Assembly (NCBI GenBank): GCA_013141415.1
Contig: JABFQY010000002.1
Location: forward strand, 1 to 64,000
Direction of reading: 5' to 3'
DNA: 64,000 bases
Origin: Kiritimatiellaceae bacterium
GTDB lineage: Bacteria; Verrucomicrobiota; Kiritimatiellia; Kiritimatiellales; Tichowtungiaceae
Numbering within the stretch: the first letter of the stretch is position 1; each line of letters starts with the position of its first letter. Position numbers and translations under genes: made by a program. Under the pieces are notes generated by a model, which was given only the letters and a program-made list of their open reading frames with translations, had not been told where the DNA came from and did not search any database. Positions 33,359 to 42,756 of this stretch are shown one piece after another.

Positions 33359-34165
33359 ATGAACAGCCTGCTGGAAGCACTGCAAGAAGGTCGAATGGTC
33401 GAGCTGCCGGATGGAAATAAAGATCAGGCGCTGACCATTCTCGCGAACCTGATCGAGGCCATTCCGTCGGTTCCGGCCGGCACAGACATGACCGGCGCCG
33501 TAATGACCCGCGAAGGCTCCGGCAGCACCGCGCTGGGAAAAGCCTGGGCCTGCCCTCACGCACGGCTCGGAAATGAAGGCGATCTGGTGTGCGCCGTCGG
33601 CTGGAGTCCGTCGGGAATCGAATACGGCGCGCCGGACGGGCGTCCGGTACGCATCGTGGCCATGTATCTCGTGCCGCTTAACCAGAAGAATGCTTTTCTC
33701 CGCGAGGTTTCCGGTGTCGCCAAAGTTCTGCAGGCTCAGCCCGACGATACGATGTGGGCCAACATACGCGACCTGACTCAAGCCAGAAACGCCTTGCTGG
33801 ACATGATTACCGCCGGCGGCGAATCAGCCGTTCCGGAAGCGCGGGCCCGCATGATCCGGCTGGAGACCCGGCGGGCGGCCGTCGAAATGCCGGCCGTTGC
33901 AGTGGCCGGCCTGACCGTTCAGGCAGTCACCATCATCGCCGGATCGGCACTCAAACCGGTGGTTCTTTCCCAGCATCAGGATTTAACCGCCCGGCTGGAA
34001 GCGGTCGCCGACTTAACGGGCCTGCTGGCACGGAACGGTTTTCTGGATGTCGGCGGCTGGCGCATACTCAGCCGCGGAACAACGCCCTATGCGGCGGATC
34101 GCGTCATGCTCGACTGTCTGGCCGTAAAAGGCGCGCCGGAACGTCCGGCGACACCACAGGTCTAA
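33359..34165 (+). CDS. PTS EIIA-type-2-like protein coupled to mgtA
   Basis: 268 aa. Residues ~1-145 match the PtsN/mannitol-type EIIA fold: VMTREGSGSTALGKAWACPH, with His67 at the phosphorylatable position, then IVAMYLVPLNQKNAFLREVSGVAKVLQ. Residues ~150-268 are an added domain with no family I recognise (AVAGLTVQAVTIIAGSAL...). PtsN-type proteins regulate K+ and other transporters by direct contact. One-base spacing after an Mg2+ pump suggests this protein controls that pump; this is inference. No EI or HPr gene is in the window. Confidence 0.7.
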   Translation: MNSLLEALQEGRMVELPDGNKDQALTILANLIEAIPSVPAGTDMTGAVMTREGSGSTALGKAWACPHARLGNEGDLVCAVGWSPSGIEYGAPDGRPVRIVAMYLVPLNQKNAFLREVSGVAKVLQAQPDDTMWANIRDLTQARNALLDMITAGGESAVPEARARMIRLETRRAAVEMPAVAVAGLTVQAVTIIAGSALKPVVLSQHQDLTARLEAVADLTGLLARNGFLDVGGWRILSRGTTPYAADRVMLDCLAVKGAPERPATPQV

Positions 34166-34179
34166 AAACGGCCGGGGTT

Positions 34180-34665
34180 CTATTGCCCGCCGCGCACCGG
34201 CCACACGTGGAAGGCGTAGGTCTTCTCGCTGTCGTACACGCCGCCATTACCCATACTCACGCCCCACGCATCTGTGCTGTACGGACGGAACGTCCCCGCC
34301 CAGTAGTAGTAATAGTCTATCACGCCGGTGAAGTGTGCTTTTGAGTGAAATTGCGCCGCCAACTCGCTCTTGCTTGGCAGTCGCCAGTCGGAATATCCGG
34401 CATAGATTAAACTGCCGCAGTAGCTCACCGCGCTATCCCAGTCTTTTTTGCCGCCCAGACTCGCGTTATGAAGCCACATCAGTCCGGTCTCCCGGTCGCT
34501 CATGGTGATGTCGCCGTTGGCGTACGTATTCTTTGTCCAGCGGACATCGATCACCTCATTGGAAACTGCCGACGGATCACCCGGAACCTGAGCAGATGCA
34601 TCCAGCGCAACAGCGCCAGCGGCGAACCCGGCAAACAGCATCACCAGCAGACCTTTGAGTTTCAT
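34180..34665 (-). CDS. Exported DUF1566 (Lcl C-terminal) domain protein
   Basis: 161 aa with a signal peptide (about residues 1-25, ending DASAQ) and one DUF1566 domain: MSDRETGLMWLHNASLGGKKDWDSAVSY in outline, then YSDWRLPSKSEL and a C-terminal YAFHVWPVRGG. The fold is C-type-lectin-like and the role unknown. GGAGGGCG precedes the ATG. It converges on the EIIA-like gene. A larger two-domain relative lies at 36275-37561. Confidence 0.75.
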   Translation of the reverse strand: MKLKGLLVMLFAGFAAGAVALDASAQVPGDPSAVSNEVIDVRWTKNTYANGDITMSDRETGLMWLHNASLGGKKDWDSAVSYCGSLIYAGYSDWRLPSKSELAAQFHSKAHFTGVIDYYYYWAGTFRPYSTDAWGVSMGNGGVYDSEKTYAFHVWPVRGGQ

Positions 34666-34683
34666 AACGCCCTCCAGAAAAGT

Positions 34684-34760
34684 TGGTGGGCCCGCTCGGA
34701 CTTGAACCGAGGACCAAGAGATTATGAGTCTCCTGCTCTGACCAACTGAGCTACGGGCCC
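34684..34760 (-). tRNA. tRNA with CAU anticodon (Ile2 or elongator Met)
   Basis: 77 nt including encoded CCA. The acceptor stem is GGGCCCG / CGGGCCC; anticodon loop CTCATAA gives CAU. The GGAGA anticodon stem with CTTGGTC after it resembles tRNA-Ile(CAU), whose C34 is changed to lysidine; elongator tRNA-Met cannot be excluded by eye. The G-U pair ends and D arm do not look like an initiator. Confidence 0.93.
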
Positions 34761-34859
34761 GAAGAGTGCTGAAAGATAGTTTGCTCCCCGTTTCGACGCA
34801 AGCACTTCTCCGCCTGTTCAGCAGACCAGCTCCGGCAATAGATTCCCTTCCCGGACGTT

Positions 34860-35828
34860 TTACGGGAATGTCGCGCGAATGAACTCAATGTCTTCCCTGC
34901 TGAGAGACCGTCCCGTTCCGGCCAGATTGCAACTGACCTGCCGCTCATTGCGGAAGCCGGGAATAACGCATCCGACATTCGGGAAGCTTAGAACATAGTT
35001 GAGAGCAACCGCGGCCAGGTCTTCCGTTGACGAGCCGAAGCGCGCTTTGATTTTTTCGAGCTTCGGTTTCACGGCGCGCAGATATTCCGTCGTAAAGCGC
35101 CTGTCACCTTGGCGATGATCGCCTTCTTCAAATTTCGGCGGATTTTCCGGATCAAACTTGTCGAGCAGCACGCCCTGACAGAGCGGGCTGAAAGCGACGA
35201 AGGACATTCTGTATTTTTCGAGCAGGCTGGCGACCGGCGAGCCGGGCGTGACGAACTGAACGTCCAGCGCGTGCGCCCAGCTTTGGAGCACCATCGGTTT
35301 AACAACCGGAACCGCACGCTCGAAGTCGGCAGCAGAATACGCCGACTGTCCTTTGATGCGCACTTTGCCTTCTTTGACCAGCGCGTCCATGGTCGCGGCG
35401 GCCTCGTCCAGATGTGCGCCAAAATTTCCGTGATGGAAATAATAAATGTCGATGTACTCGCGTTGAAGATTGATCAGCGACTGTTCGCATTGGTGACGGA
35501 TGTGCGCCGGTTCGTAAGCATGCTCTGCTGTACCGGAGAAATGGCCGACTTTAGTGGCAATGATGAAGTCCTCACTTTTAAGTCCCAACTTCTTGAGTAC
35601 GCGCGCCAGCATCCGCTCGGCTCTGCCATCGCCATAGACGTCGGCATTATCGAAATGATTAACGCCCGCATCGGCCGCCTTCTTTACAGCGTCAACCACT
35701 TCGTCCTCATTCACATTCGCCCAGCCATTCGGTTTGCCGTCTTTCCAATTCAAACCGCCAATCGTCCAGCAGCCGAGACTGATTTCAGAAACTTCAATGT
35801 CACTGGTTCCCAGTTTGCGATACTTCAT
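34860..35828 (-). CDS. Aldo/keto reductase
   Basis: 322-aa NAD(P)H-dependent oxidoreductase of the AKR superfamily. Catalytic tetrad: Asp and Tyr in FDNADVYGDG (near residues 59-68), Lys in IATKVGHF, His in YYFHHGN. The C-terminal GCVIPGFRNERQVSCNL binds the cofactor phosphate. The substrate is unknown. The ATG overlaps the stop of the DUF3820 gene (ATGA), so the pair is translationally coupled. Confidence 0.85.
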   Translation of the reverse strand: MKYRKLGTSDIEVSEISLGCWTIGGLNWKDGKPNGWANVNEDEVVDAVKKAADAGVNHFDNADVYGDGRAERMLARVLKKLGLKSEDFIIATKVGHFSGTAEHAYEPAHIRHQCEQSLINLQREYIDIYYFHHGNFGAHLDEAAATMDALVKEGKVRIKGQSAYSAADFERAVPVVKPMVLQSWAHALDVQFVTPGSPVASLLEKYRMSFVAFSPLCQGVLLDKFDPENPPKFEEGDHRQGDRRFTTEYLRAVKPKLEKIKARFGSSTEDLAAVALNYVLSFPNVGCVIPGFRNERQVSCNLAGTGRSLSREDIEFIRATFP

Positions 35829-36073
35829 GATTGCTTCCTTTCGGGATTCTGTGCGCCAGAATAAAAAAGATATTCCAGCCCGTTGGCTTTGATGGTGTAC
35901 ACGGTTTCGAGCATCTGCCCCAGTTCGCCTTTCGGGAAGCCCTTCTGCTTAAACCAGACGACATACGGTTCGGGCAGATCAACCAGCCGCCGTCCGGCAT
36001 ATTTTCCGAACGGCATAACCGCCTTCGCCAGCTTGATAAAGGCCTCGCGATCGGGCTGAAGCTCCTGACTCAT
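35825..36073 (-). CDS. DUF3820 family small protein
   Basis: 82 aa with VMPFGKYAGRRLVDLPEPYVVWF, the DUF3820 core. Members are uncharacterised and have been tagged as putative quorum-regulated virulence factors. It overlaps the aldo/keto reductase by 4 nt. Upstream, 36074-36274 holds no gene; it includes a GTGG...CCAC imperfect palindrome near 36162-36179 and otherwise nothing I can name. Confidence 0.75.
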   Translation of the reverse strand: MSQELQPDREAFIKLAKAVMPFGKYAGRRLVDLPEPYVVWFKQKGFPKGELGQMLETVYTIKANGLEYLFYSGAQNPERKQS

Positions 36074-36274
36074 ACGCCGGAGTCTCTTTCATCGCGCAAC
36101 AGGCGGCAAATAAAAAATCAGCCGAAGGCGGCAGAGATGCGCGCACTTAGGGGTTAGGAGTGGCATGCGAGTACCACGTTGCACAATCTCTACCGATCCG
36201 GCTGTGAAAGAATAACGTCTGAGGAATTCTTTTATTGTGCAGTAAAATTCATATCTTCATGACGTGGGTTTTTA

Positions 36275-37561
36275 CTAAAGCGTGTTTCTCACAAGGCGAA
36301 CGCGATTGTAGATGCGGATGACGTCGCCCTGCGGCCCGCGACCTTGCGGAAATTGCGCCGGATCGCCGACCTTCGGATCGCTGCGTTGGGCGCCGGCACC
36401 GTGGACGTCGAGAAGTTTGACATCCGGCGACGGCGGCAGCTTCATCCAGCCGGTGGCTTTGCCGAATGTAACGTAAACGGCGGCGACGCCGCGCCGGTCG
36501 ACAGGGCCGTCAAGGTGTGAGGTGCCAGTCCAGTACCATGCTTCCGGATCGCTCATTTTGAAGAACTTTTGATCAATAGCGGGAACGGCTGAATAATCCA
36601 CAATGCTTTGCAGTTCTTTTGCGTTCGGCAGCCGCCAGTCGTTGTGTCCGAGATAATTTCCGGCGTTCATTTTTTGAACCCACGCCAGCGCCTCCTGCCA
36701 GTTCAGTCCTTTGCCGCTGTCGCTCTGCTGCCACATCAGACCGGTGGCGCGGTCGATGACCGTGCCGTCGGCATTATCTTTGAAGTCATTTTTCCCGTAG
36801 TCCTGGTTGCCGCGTACATAGCGCATGAACAGTTTGTTTTCGCCGCGCGGACTGGATTTCGGATAGCCCTTGATGCGGCCGTCGGCGAAGTTTACGCCGA
36901 AGACAGTGGGGTTGCCGTTCATCGTTGTGCCGATGTATTCCGTCGCTGACCAGTCCTGACAGTCGATGATGCGCACGCCTTTGGATTCGTCGCCGTAAAC
37001 AAAGTCGAAATATTTTGTGTCGATATACGGCGTTGAACTCGCCACCGTTCCGGCGCACCCGCCGTTGAAGTTGATCAGCGAATAAAGTTCCTTGATCGTC
37101 GGCATCCGCCAGTCGTCATAACCGCCGACGCGACACGTCTTCGCGCCCGCGACAGCGAAGTCCCAGTTCGTCTTTTCGCCGCGCACTTTCACCCACATCA
37201 GTCCGGTGTTGAGATCGCTGACGGTGCCGTCGCCGTTGTCTTTGTAGCTGGGCGGGTTCACGCTGTGTTGCGCATCCTGACCGTAGAACGGCTGACCCGG
37301 TTGCGGTGCCGCGATCTCGCTGCGGTCATCATAGCACTTCGTCTGTCCTGTACCGACGACGACATAAGTCGGTTCAGCAGCAAACACCGAACCGGCGATG
37401 AGAGTAACAGTGGATGCAATCAAAGCTAACAGAACGGTTTCTCGCCCGCTTCCCTTCAGTCGCTCAAGGCGCGAAGGCGCAGATAATTTCAAAATGATGC
37501 TTGGCGTCTTAGCGGCCTGCGGTGAGCTTGTCGAACTCGCTTTGCGAGAGCAGATATTCAT
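36275..37561 (-). CDS. Exported protein with two DUF1566 domains, repeat-derived N-terminus
   Basis: 428 aa. AAGGAGG 5 nt upstream supports the ATG at 37561. Residues ~4-40 are encoded by interspersed-repeat DNA (a TTCGACAAGCTCACCGCAGG unit and ACGCCAAG/CGCCTTCGCGCC units). The real hydrophobic signal core is VLLALIASTVTLIAGSVFA near residues 43-61. The mature part has two DUF1566 domains: DLNTGLMWVKVR...YDDWRMPTIKELYSL and DRATGLMWQQSD...HNDWRLPNAKELQSI. Function unknown, presumably carbohydrate or surface binding. A long positively charged N-region is unusual but could still export. Confidence 0.7.
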   Translation of the reverse strand: MNICSRKASSTSSPQAAKTPSIILKLSAPSRLERLKGSGRETVLLALIASTVTLIAGSVFAAEPTYVVVGTGQTKCYDDRSEIAAPQPGQPFYGQDAQHSVNPPSYKDNGDGTVSDLNTGLMWVKVRGEKTNWDFAVAGAKTCRVGGYDDWRMPTIKELYSLINFNGGCAGTVASSTPYIDTKYFDFVYGDESKGVRIIDCQDWSATEYIGTTMNGNPTVFGVNFADGRIKGYPKSSPRGENKLFMRYVRGNQDYGKNDFKDNADGTVIDRATGLMWQQSDSGKGLNWQEALAWVQKMNAGNYLGHNDWRLPNAKELQSIVDYSAVPAIDQKFFKMSDPEAWYWTGTSHLDGPVDRRGVAAVYVTFGKATGWMKLPPSPDVKLLDVHGAGAQRSDPKVGDPAQFPQGRGPQGDVIRIYNRVRLVRNTL

Positions 37562-37799
37562 GCGAGCCTCCTTGTTAACGGTGGAAGAATAACACGCAGG
37601 CCGCCGGATAAACCACGAAAACTCTATTACGGTTCAGTAATCTGCCGCCGACAGATTGGAATTCAGTATTGGATTGAGCGTCCGGCAAACGACGGCTAAA
37701 GAACTCGGAAAAGCTACCGGCCTAGAAATGCCTTCCGTCGCAATGCGGAAAGAAGATCTTGTTCAACAAAAGCACCTACGTCCCGATGGTCAGTTACCT

Positions 37800-37923
37800 C
37801 TACTCTGAGCTCAGGTTAATGTTCTGTGTGGGAATGTTCACACAGAAGACCGTCTCGCTTGCACCGCTGTCTTTCAGTTCCAGCGTACCGCCGTGAGCGC
37901 GGGCGATTTCGCAGGCCAGAAAT
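37800..37923 (-). pseudogene. C-terminal remnant of a histidine kinase
   Basis: The minus-strand frame reads FLACEIARAHGGTLELKDS, then a VFCVNIP-type final strand and a stop at 37802-37800. This is the G2-box end of a HATPase_c domain (usual form: REIVRAHGG.L.......GT.F.L.LP). Nothing upstream continues it: a GGTGGA-type repeat follows directly. The 37562-37799 stretch holds no gene I can support. Confidence 0.6.
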
Positions 37924-37931
37924 TATTTCAA

Positions 37932-38010
37932 GGTGGAACGCGAACTCCGTGCGCGTTTTAAGCGTGCTCGACCATTCGGCTAAGCTCAGGGCAGGCGGGC
38001 CCGCTCCACC
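37932..38010. repeat. GGTGGA-bounded element, copy 2
   Basis: GGTGGAACGCG...CCCGCTCCACC: 79 bp with GGTGGA/TCCACC ends and an internal CGGCTAAGCTCAGGGCAGGC unit. It is homologous in design to 27253-27348. It separates the kinase remnant from the dinD stop by a few bases. Confidence 0.55.
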
Positions 38011-38015
38011 AAAAA

Positions 38016-38873
38016 TCATTCATCTTCTCCCATCGGAAAAGCCGATGGGTTTTTGAGCGACTTCTTTCCTTCGGAAGCGATGCGGCGTTGGACTTTTTTG
38101 ACATCCTCGGCGGCGGGCAGGTGTTCGGGACGAATGCCGCGTTCAAGCAGCGTGTCGCGTACGGCTTTATTGTTGGTGACATGTTCATCCGAAATGGCCG
38201 CTTCACTGGTCATGCCGTGCTGCCGGGCGTTGAAGATGGTGATTTCGGCGGCAAAGTCCTTGGCTTTAAGAATGATGGTCGGAGCAAAGTCGGCCAGCGG
38301 ACGGTTGTCCGGTACTTTCCACTGCGCTTTCATGGCGCGGGTGCTTTTGCTGAACAACGCCTGATCACCTTTACTGCGGATCAGGGCAAAGTCCTCATTC
38401 CCGCCGGTTTGTTCATAGATAACCTCCGACAGCTCTTTTTCGGTGACGCTGAGTTTTTTCCGCGCTGAAACCCGTTCGGCTTCCAGAAGGCGCTGTTCAA
38501 TGATTTCCGCACGACGGGTCTGGATGGCAAAGTAAGTCTGAGCAAAAGCGATCTCCTGTTTGCGCGGATCACCGTTCTGGGCGATCAGGTAGCAGGCGTA
38601 GCGGGTAAGCATGATGTCCTCAATCTCCCGCTGACTGCCAGAACCAAGAACAACCATTTTGTTGACGCCAACAAAATGGTCTGCAACAGGATGTCCGGAG
38701 TGTTCACAGGCGGTTTTTGCTCTGGAAACGGCAGCGCTATTGAAGTTCCGCCATTCTGTGTAGCCGAGCAGGGCTTGAAGGTCTCGGGCGAGCCAGTACT
38801 CCACACCGCCTTCGGTTTGCTGGGCGTGCGCCTCAAAGGTTGATGTCAGGCTTTGGATAAGTTCCGTTTTCAT
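38016..38873 (-). CDS. dinD: DinD-like DNA-damage-inducible protein
   Basis: 285 aa. The N-terminal BRO/KilA-N-like region (EYWLARDLQALLGYTEWRNF) is followed by the DinD core (DHFVGVNKMVVLGSGSQREI, FAIQTRRAEIIEQRL) and the C-terminal SEAAISDEHVTNNKAVRDTL. In E. coli DinD inhibits RecA filament activity and is under LexA control; no LexA box could be recognised upstream. Start at 38873 gives the family N-terminus. Neighbouring remnants suggest an accessory island. Confidence 0.8.
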   Translation of the reverse strand: MKTELIQSLTSTFEAHAQQTEGGVEYWLARDLQALLGYTEWRNFNSAAVSRAKTACEHSGHPVADHFVGVNKMVVLGSGSQREIEDIMLTRYACYLIAQNGDPRKQEIAFAQTYFAIQTRRAEIIEQRLLEAERVSARKKLSVTEKELSEVIYEQTGGNEDFALIRSKGDQALFSKSTRAMKAQWKVPDNRPLADFAPTIILKAKDFAAEITIFNARQHGMTSEAAISDEHVTNNKAVRDTLLERGIRPEHLPAAEDVKKVQRRIASEGKKSLKNPSAFPMGEDE

Positions 38874-38983
38874 ATCTCCAGTCTCCGTGCTGTATGGTGA
38901 ATTTTTTCCAAACAGTTTAGTGAGCGAACCGCAAACCGTCAATTTAAAGGCTGGAAAGAAGATTAAAGTTTAAAAATCGCGAG

Positions 38984-41900
38984 CTATTCGTTGCGCAGGC
39001 CGCGCAATGCATCGCCGCGCAGCGAAACGCGGATCGCGGCGCTCATACAAACCGCGCCGCAGATAACAACGACGGCCAGCAGATCGAACAGAAATCCGAC
39101 GGAAGTTTGCGACTTCGAAATGATCAGCGCCGGAGTCATCGCCACAACCGACGCGATACCGCCGACACCGAGTCCCGCCGCGAAAAGCAGTCCGTGTTCG
39201 ATGAAAAGTAGTTTCCGCAAGTCGCCGTTTCGGTAGCCGACCGCACGGAGCAGCGCGATTTCGGCGCGACGATCCTGCACATTGCGCAGAACCACCACGC
39301 CCATGCCCATACTGCCGACGGCCAGCCCCAGCGCGCCCAGCAGCAGAAACATCGCAAGGTATGTCGATTCGACCGCGTAAAATTCCATCAGCCGTTTTGT
39401 CGAAGGGACAACGTCCATTCCGTCCCGCGCATACTTCTTCATCGCCGCGGCATCAGCAGCCTGATCATCGAACAGAAACATGCGGTAGCCTTCTTCGCCG
39501 GGAAACTTTTCAACAAACCGCTGTTCGGAAATCAGAAGCGTTCCCTGGAAAACCGACAGGCGCATCGGCAGGCGTCCGACCAGTCTGACCTTGAAATTAT
39601 TTCCGGCTTCGTCGCGATAGTCGAGCAATGCGCCCTGCTCCACGCCAGTCTTCGCTTCCAGTCCCCACATCGCCGTGTCCGAGTCGCCGACCAGCGCCGG
39701 AACCACACCGTCCGGCAGTTCGAGTTTCAGTAACTGCCAAACATCTTCGCCGTTTAAAAATGCTTTGCGCTTCGACATCACATCTGGATCGACGCCCAGC
39801 AGGCGCGGCGAGCGGGCGCGATTCAGATTGAGACAGCTGGCGTCGTCGCCGTCGCGGACGCGTAGCCGGACTCCGCCCGGATTATCAGTGACCGGCAGCG
39901 TGGATTCACCGAACCACTGAAACCCGCCGGTGCCGGACCACGGTTTATCGGCGTGCGCCGTTATATCTTCCTTCATCGACGAAACCGCGAAGACCAGAAA
40001 ACATCCGCAGGCCAGCAGACCGATCACCGTCAGACTGCGTCCGCGCCGCCGTGTGACATTGCGCAATGCCATGCCGGTGAGACCGGACAGGCTTCCATTC
40101 CGTCCTGTCCGGCGTAGCACGATGCCGCAAAACAGAACTCCCGAAACCAGTAGCAAAGCGCCCGCGCCGAAAAACGGCATCGTGACACTCTGCACTTCGC
40201 CGAACAGTGCACAGGCAACCGTTCCGGCCGCGCCCAACCCGCACATAACAGCAACAAATCCTCCGGCGCGCCGCGGCGTTGACGGAGGCGGCTGCGAAAA
40301 ATCGGCCGTCAGCAATTCGCGAGCGGAATGCTTTGTCTGCCGCCGCATCGCGATGCCGATGGAGAGGATCGCGCAAACGAAACTCGCCGCCGCGCCGGTC
40401 AGCACCGTACCGGGCCGGGCAAAATATTGAATCGCCGAGTTGGCTACAGCGCCCTGCCAGCAGGTAGCCAGTCCAAGAATCAGCAGTTTTGTATAGACGG
40501 TTCCGAGTCCTGAGCCAATCAGCGAACCCGCCAGCGCAATCGCGCCGCCTTCTAAAAAGAAAAGGCGGCGGACGGCGGACGGCATCCAGCCGGTCGCAAG
40601 CAGAATTCCCATTTCTTCCGCGCGCTGCTGAATACCAAAAACAAAAAGCAGACCGGTCAGCATCAGCGCGGCGGCGATCAGGAAAAAGCTCATACCGACA
40701 AACAGCTGGCCGAAATCCATCGCGTTATTGACCGATGCCAGCGCCTGTTCGCGCGCCGGCTGAAAAACAAATCCGGCCGCCGCCGGAACAAATCGAGCGC
40801 GGAACTCTTCCGCCACCGCGCCGCCCTGCGGCCAGCGCACCGACGTTAAATTGCCGAAGCGGTTCGCCCACATCGCCTGCCCGGCTTTCAGCGAGACAAT
40901 GGCTTTCGGCGTCTGCCGGTATTCGTCCCAATACGCCTTGTTCGCTTCATTATCCAGTTGCGCTTTCTCCATCGGGATTCCGACATCCCAATCCGCGCAA
41001 CGCTCGACATCCGTCAGACCGGGAAACTCCGGCGCCAGTTCGCGCTCAACAGCCAGTTCATTCATTTCCGCAATCCGGCGGACGGTGAATGTGCGTTCGC
41101 GTTCAACAAACCGTCCAGACGGCTGCACCTCAAAATAGTTCATCGCCACCGGGTCGCCCGGCTTCGCGCTGAGTTCATCCGCCAGCCAGCGGCTCAGGAT
41201 GATTTCATCGTCGCGCAGTTCGTCACCGTCCTTAGCGATGACAAACGAATACGGCGTCGACTTCTGCTCTTTTGAAATCGAATTCACCAGATAGGTCAGC
41301 GTTCCTTCTGCGCCTGAAATCGAAAGCGCCGCGCGAACCGCCTCCGGTTCCAGATAAACCTGATCGGACTCCAGCTGTATCAGCGCGCCATGCTGGCGGA
41401 ACCGGAAACCGAAATCGTCAAGTGTCCAGTTCTGTTTAAGCGCTGCGGCCGCATCGGCGGCGGTCAGCAGCAGATTGGCTTTACCTTGAAGCTCTGTTCG
41501 ATTTTCCAGTTCCTGTAAATTCACGAAGGCGTTGTACGGCGCCACCTGATTGGCCGACAGACTGAAGCGGCCCAGCTCGTCGTCACTGAGAATGCGCCTG
41601 ACGGTAAACCGCGCGCGCACGGTCTGGTTGTCTTTTTGTGAAGCCAGCGGCGCATCACCCGGCAACAGTCCCGGCTTTTCGATCCGCAGCGAAATCTCGT
41701 CGCCGACCCGAACGCCGAGTGCCGCCGCCAGTTTTTCGTTCAATGCCGTCTCGTTCTCCGAGAGCTGAATATCTGTTCCGGCAAAATTCCAGAAATTGGA
41801 ATCGGTGCCGACAACCTGCACGCGATTGATCTGCTTACTATCCGTGATCGCGATACCGCGCAATTGAAGCACCGCCGCACCGTCTGGAATTTTTTCAGCC

Positions 41901-42109
41901 AGACTGCGCGAAAAAAAACGGTGCGGCGTGTACATCGCCTGCCGGATTCCGCCCAGCCGCTGCAGCGCAAACTTGTTCAGCGACCCCTTCACCGAATCGC
42001 CCACCAGCAGTGAGCCGGTCAGCACCGCCGCCGCCAGAACGGTTCCCAGCAGTACGCCAAGATGCGCCCGCCAGTAGAATCGTAAACTGTTCAGCAACAG
42101 CTTGGTCAT
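38984..42109 (-). CDS. FtsX-like ABC transporter permease (large)
   Basis: 1041 aa. N-terminal helix (about residues 17-37), a large extracytoplasmic region (to ~470), three helices around 470-600, further helices at ~640-720, a second extracytoplasmic region, and a C-terminal FtsX triplet (YLAMFLLLGALGLAVGSMG... to the end). This is the duplicated-FtsX layout of DevC/LolCE/MacB-type mechanotransmission permeases. The ATPase gene overlaps it by 4 nt. Lipid, lipoprotein or small-molecule export is the family role. A propeller gene lies upstream in the same operon. Confidence 0.8.
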   Translation of the reverse strand: MTKLLLNSLRFYWRAHLGVLLGTVLAAAVLTGSLLVGDSVKGSLNKFALQRLGGIRQAMYTPHRFFSRSLAEKIPDGAAVLQLRGIAITDSKQINRVQVVGTDSNFWNFAGTDIQLSENETALNEKLAAALGVRVGDEISLRIEKPGLLPGDAPLASQKDNQTVRARFTVRRILSDDELGRFSLSANQVAPYNAFVNLQELENRTELQGKANLLLTAADAAAALKQNWTLDDFGFRFRQHGALIQLESDQVYLEPEAVRAALSISGAEGTLTYLVNSISKEQKSTPYSFVIAKDGDELRDDEIILSRWLADELSAKPGDPVAMNYFEVQPSGRFVERERTFTVRRIAEMNELAVERELAPEFPGLTDVERCADWDVGIPMEKAQLDNEANKAYWDEYRQTPKAIVSLKAGQAMWANRFGNLTSVRWPQGGAVAEEFRARFVPAAAGFVFQPAREQALASVNNAMDFGQLFVGMSFFLIAAALMLTGLLFVFGIQQRAEEMGILLATGWMPSAVRRLFFLEGGAIALAGSLIGSGLGTVYTKLLILGLATCWQGAVANSAIQYFARPGTVLTGAAASFVCAILSIGIAMRRQTKHSARELLTADFSQPPPSTPRRAGGFVAVMCGLGAAGTVACALFGEVQSVTMPFFGAGALLLVSGVLFCGIVLRRTGRNGSLSGLTGMALRNVTRRRGRSLTVIGLLACGCFLVFAVSSMKEDITAHADKPWSGTGGFQWFGESTLPVTDNPGGVRLRVRDGDDASCLNLNRARSPRLLGVDPDVMSKRKAFLNGEDVWQLLKLELPDGVVPALVGDSDTAMWGLEAKTGVEQGALLDYRDEAGNNFKVRLVGRLPMRLSVFQGTLLISEQRFVEKFPGEEGYRMFLFDDQAADAAAMKKYARDGMDVVPSTKRLMEFYAVESTYLAMFLLLGALGLAVGSMGMGVVVLRNVQDRRAEIALLRAVGYRNGDLRKLLFIEHGLLFAAGLGVGGIASVVAMTPALIISKSQTSVGFLFDLLAVVVICGAVCMSAAIRVSLRGDALRGLRNE

Positions 42110-42756
42110 TTCAGCTTTCCGCTCTCAAGCGTCAGCACCCGATCCATCTTTTCTGCCAGACGTGTCGAATGCGTCACCATAATCAGCGCCAGATTTTCTT
42201 CGCGGTTGAGTTCCAGTAAAAGCTGTACCAGCTGTTCAGCTCCTTCGCGGCTGAGCGAGCCGGTCGGCTCGTCGGCCAGCAGTAATTGCGGACGGTTCAT
42301 CAGCGCCCTCACCACCGCCACACGCTGACGCTCGCCGCCGGACAGTTGTCCCGGACGGTGATTCAGCCGTCCGGAAAGACCGACCCGCTCCAGCAATTGC
42401 AGAGCACGCGCTTTGGCGGCGGCGGAGTCTTTGTTCACCAGCGTTGGCACCAGCACATTTTCCAGAATCGAACATTGCGGAAGCAGATGGTGCAGTTGAA
42501 AAACAAAACCGATCTGCCGGTTGCGGAACTCCGCCGTTTCTTTTTCATTCAGCGCCAGCAGATTTTTTCCGGCGAACTCCAGCGTGCCCGCATCGGGGCG
42601 CTCCAGGGTTCCGATGATATTCAGTAGTGTGCTCTTGCCGCATCCAGACGGCCCGGTAATCGCCACGCTTTCGCCAGCCATCAACGAGAGATCAACGCCG
42701 GACAGCACCGGGGTTTTCTCGTCATACCGTTTTGAAATGTTTTTAAGGCTCAGCAT
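42106..42756 (-). CDS. LolD/MacB-type ABC transporter ATP-binding protein
   Basis: 216 aa. Walker A GPSGCGKST (35-43), Q-loop FVFQLHHLLPQCSILENV, signature LSGGERQRVAVVRALMN, Walker B LLLADEPTGSL, H-loop VTHS. The sequence between motifs is that of MacB/LolD partners of FtsX-like permeases. It overlaps the permease by 4 nt and the upstream propeller gene by 14 nt (ATG at 42756, stop at 42743). Confidence 0.9.
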   Translation of the reverse strand: MLSLKNISKRYDEKTPVLSGVDLSLMAGESVAITGPSGCGKSTLLNIIGTLERPDAGTLEFAGKNLLALNEKETAEFRNRQIGFVFQLHHLLPQCSILENVLVPTLVNKDSAAAKARALQLLERVGLSGRLNHRPGQLSGGERQRVAVVRALMNRPQLLLADEPTGSLSREGAEQLVQLLLELNREENLALIMVTHSTRLAEKMDRVLTLESGKLK

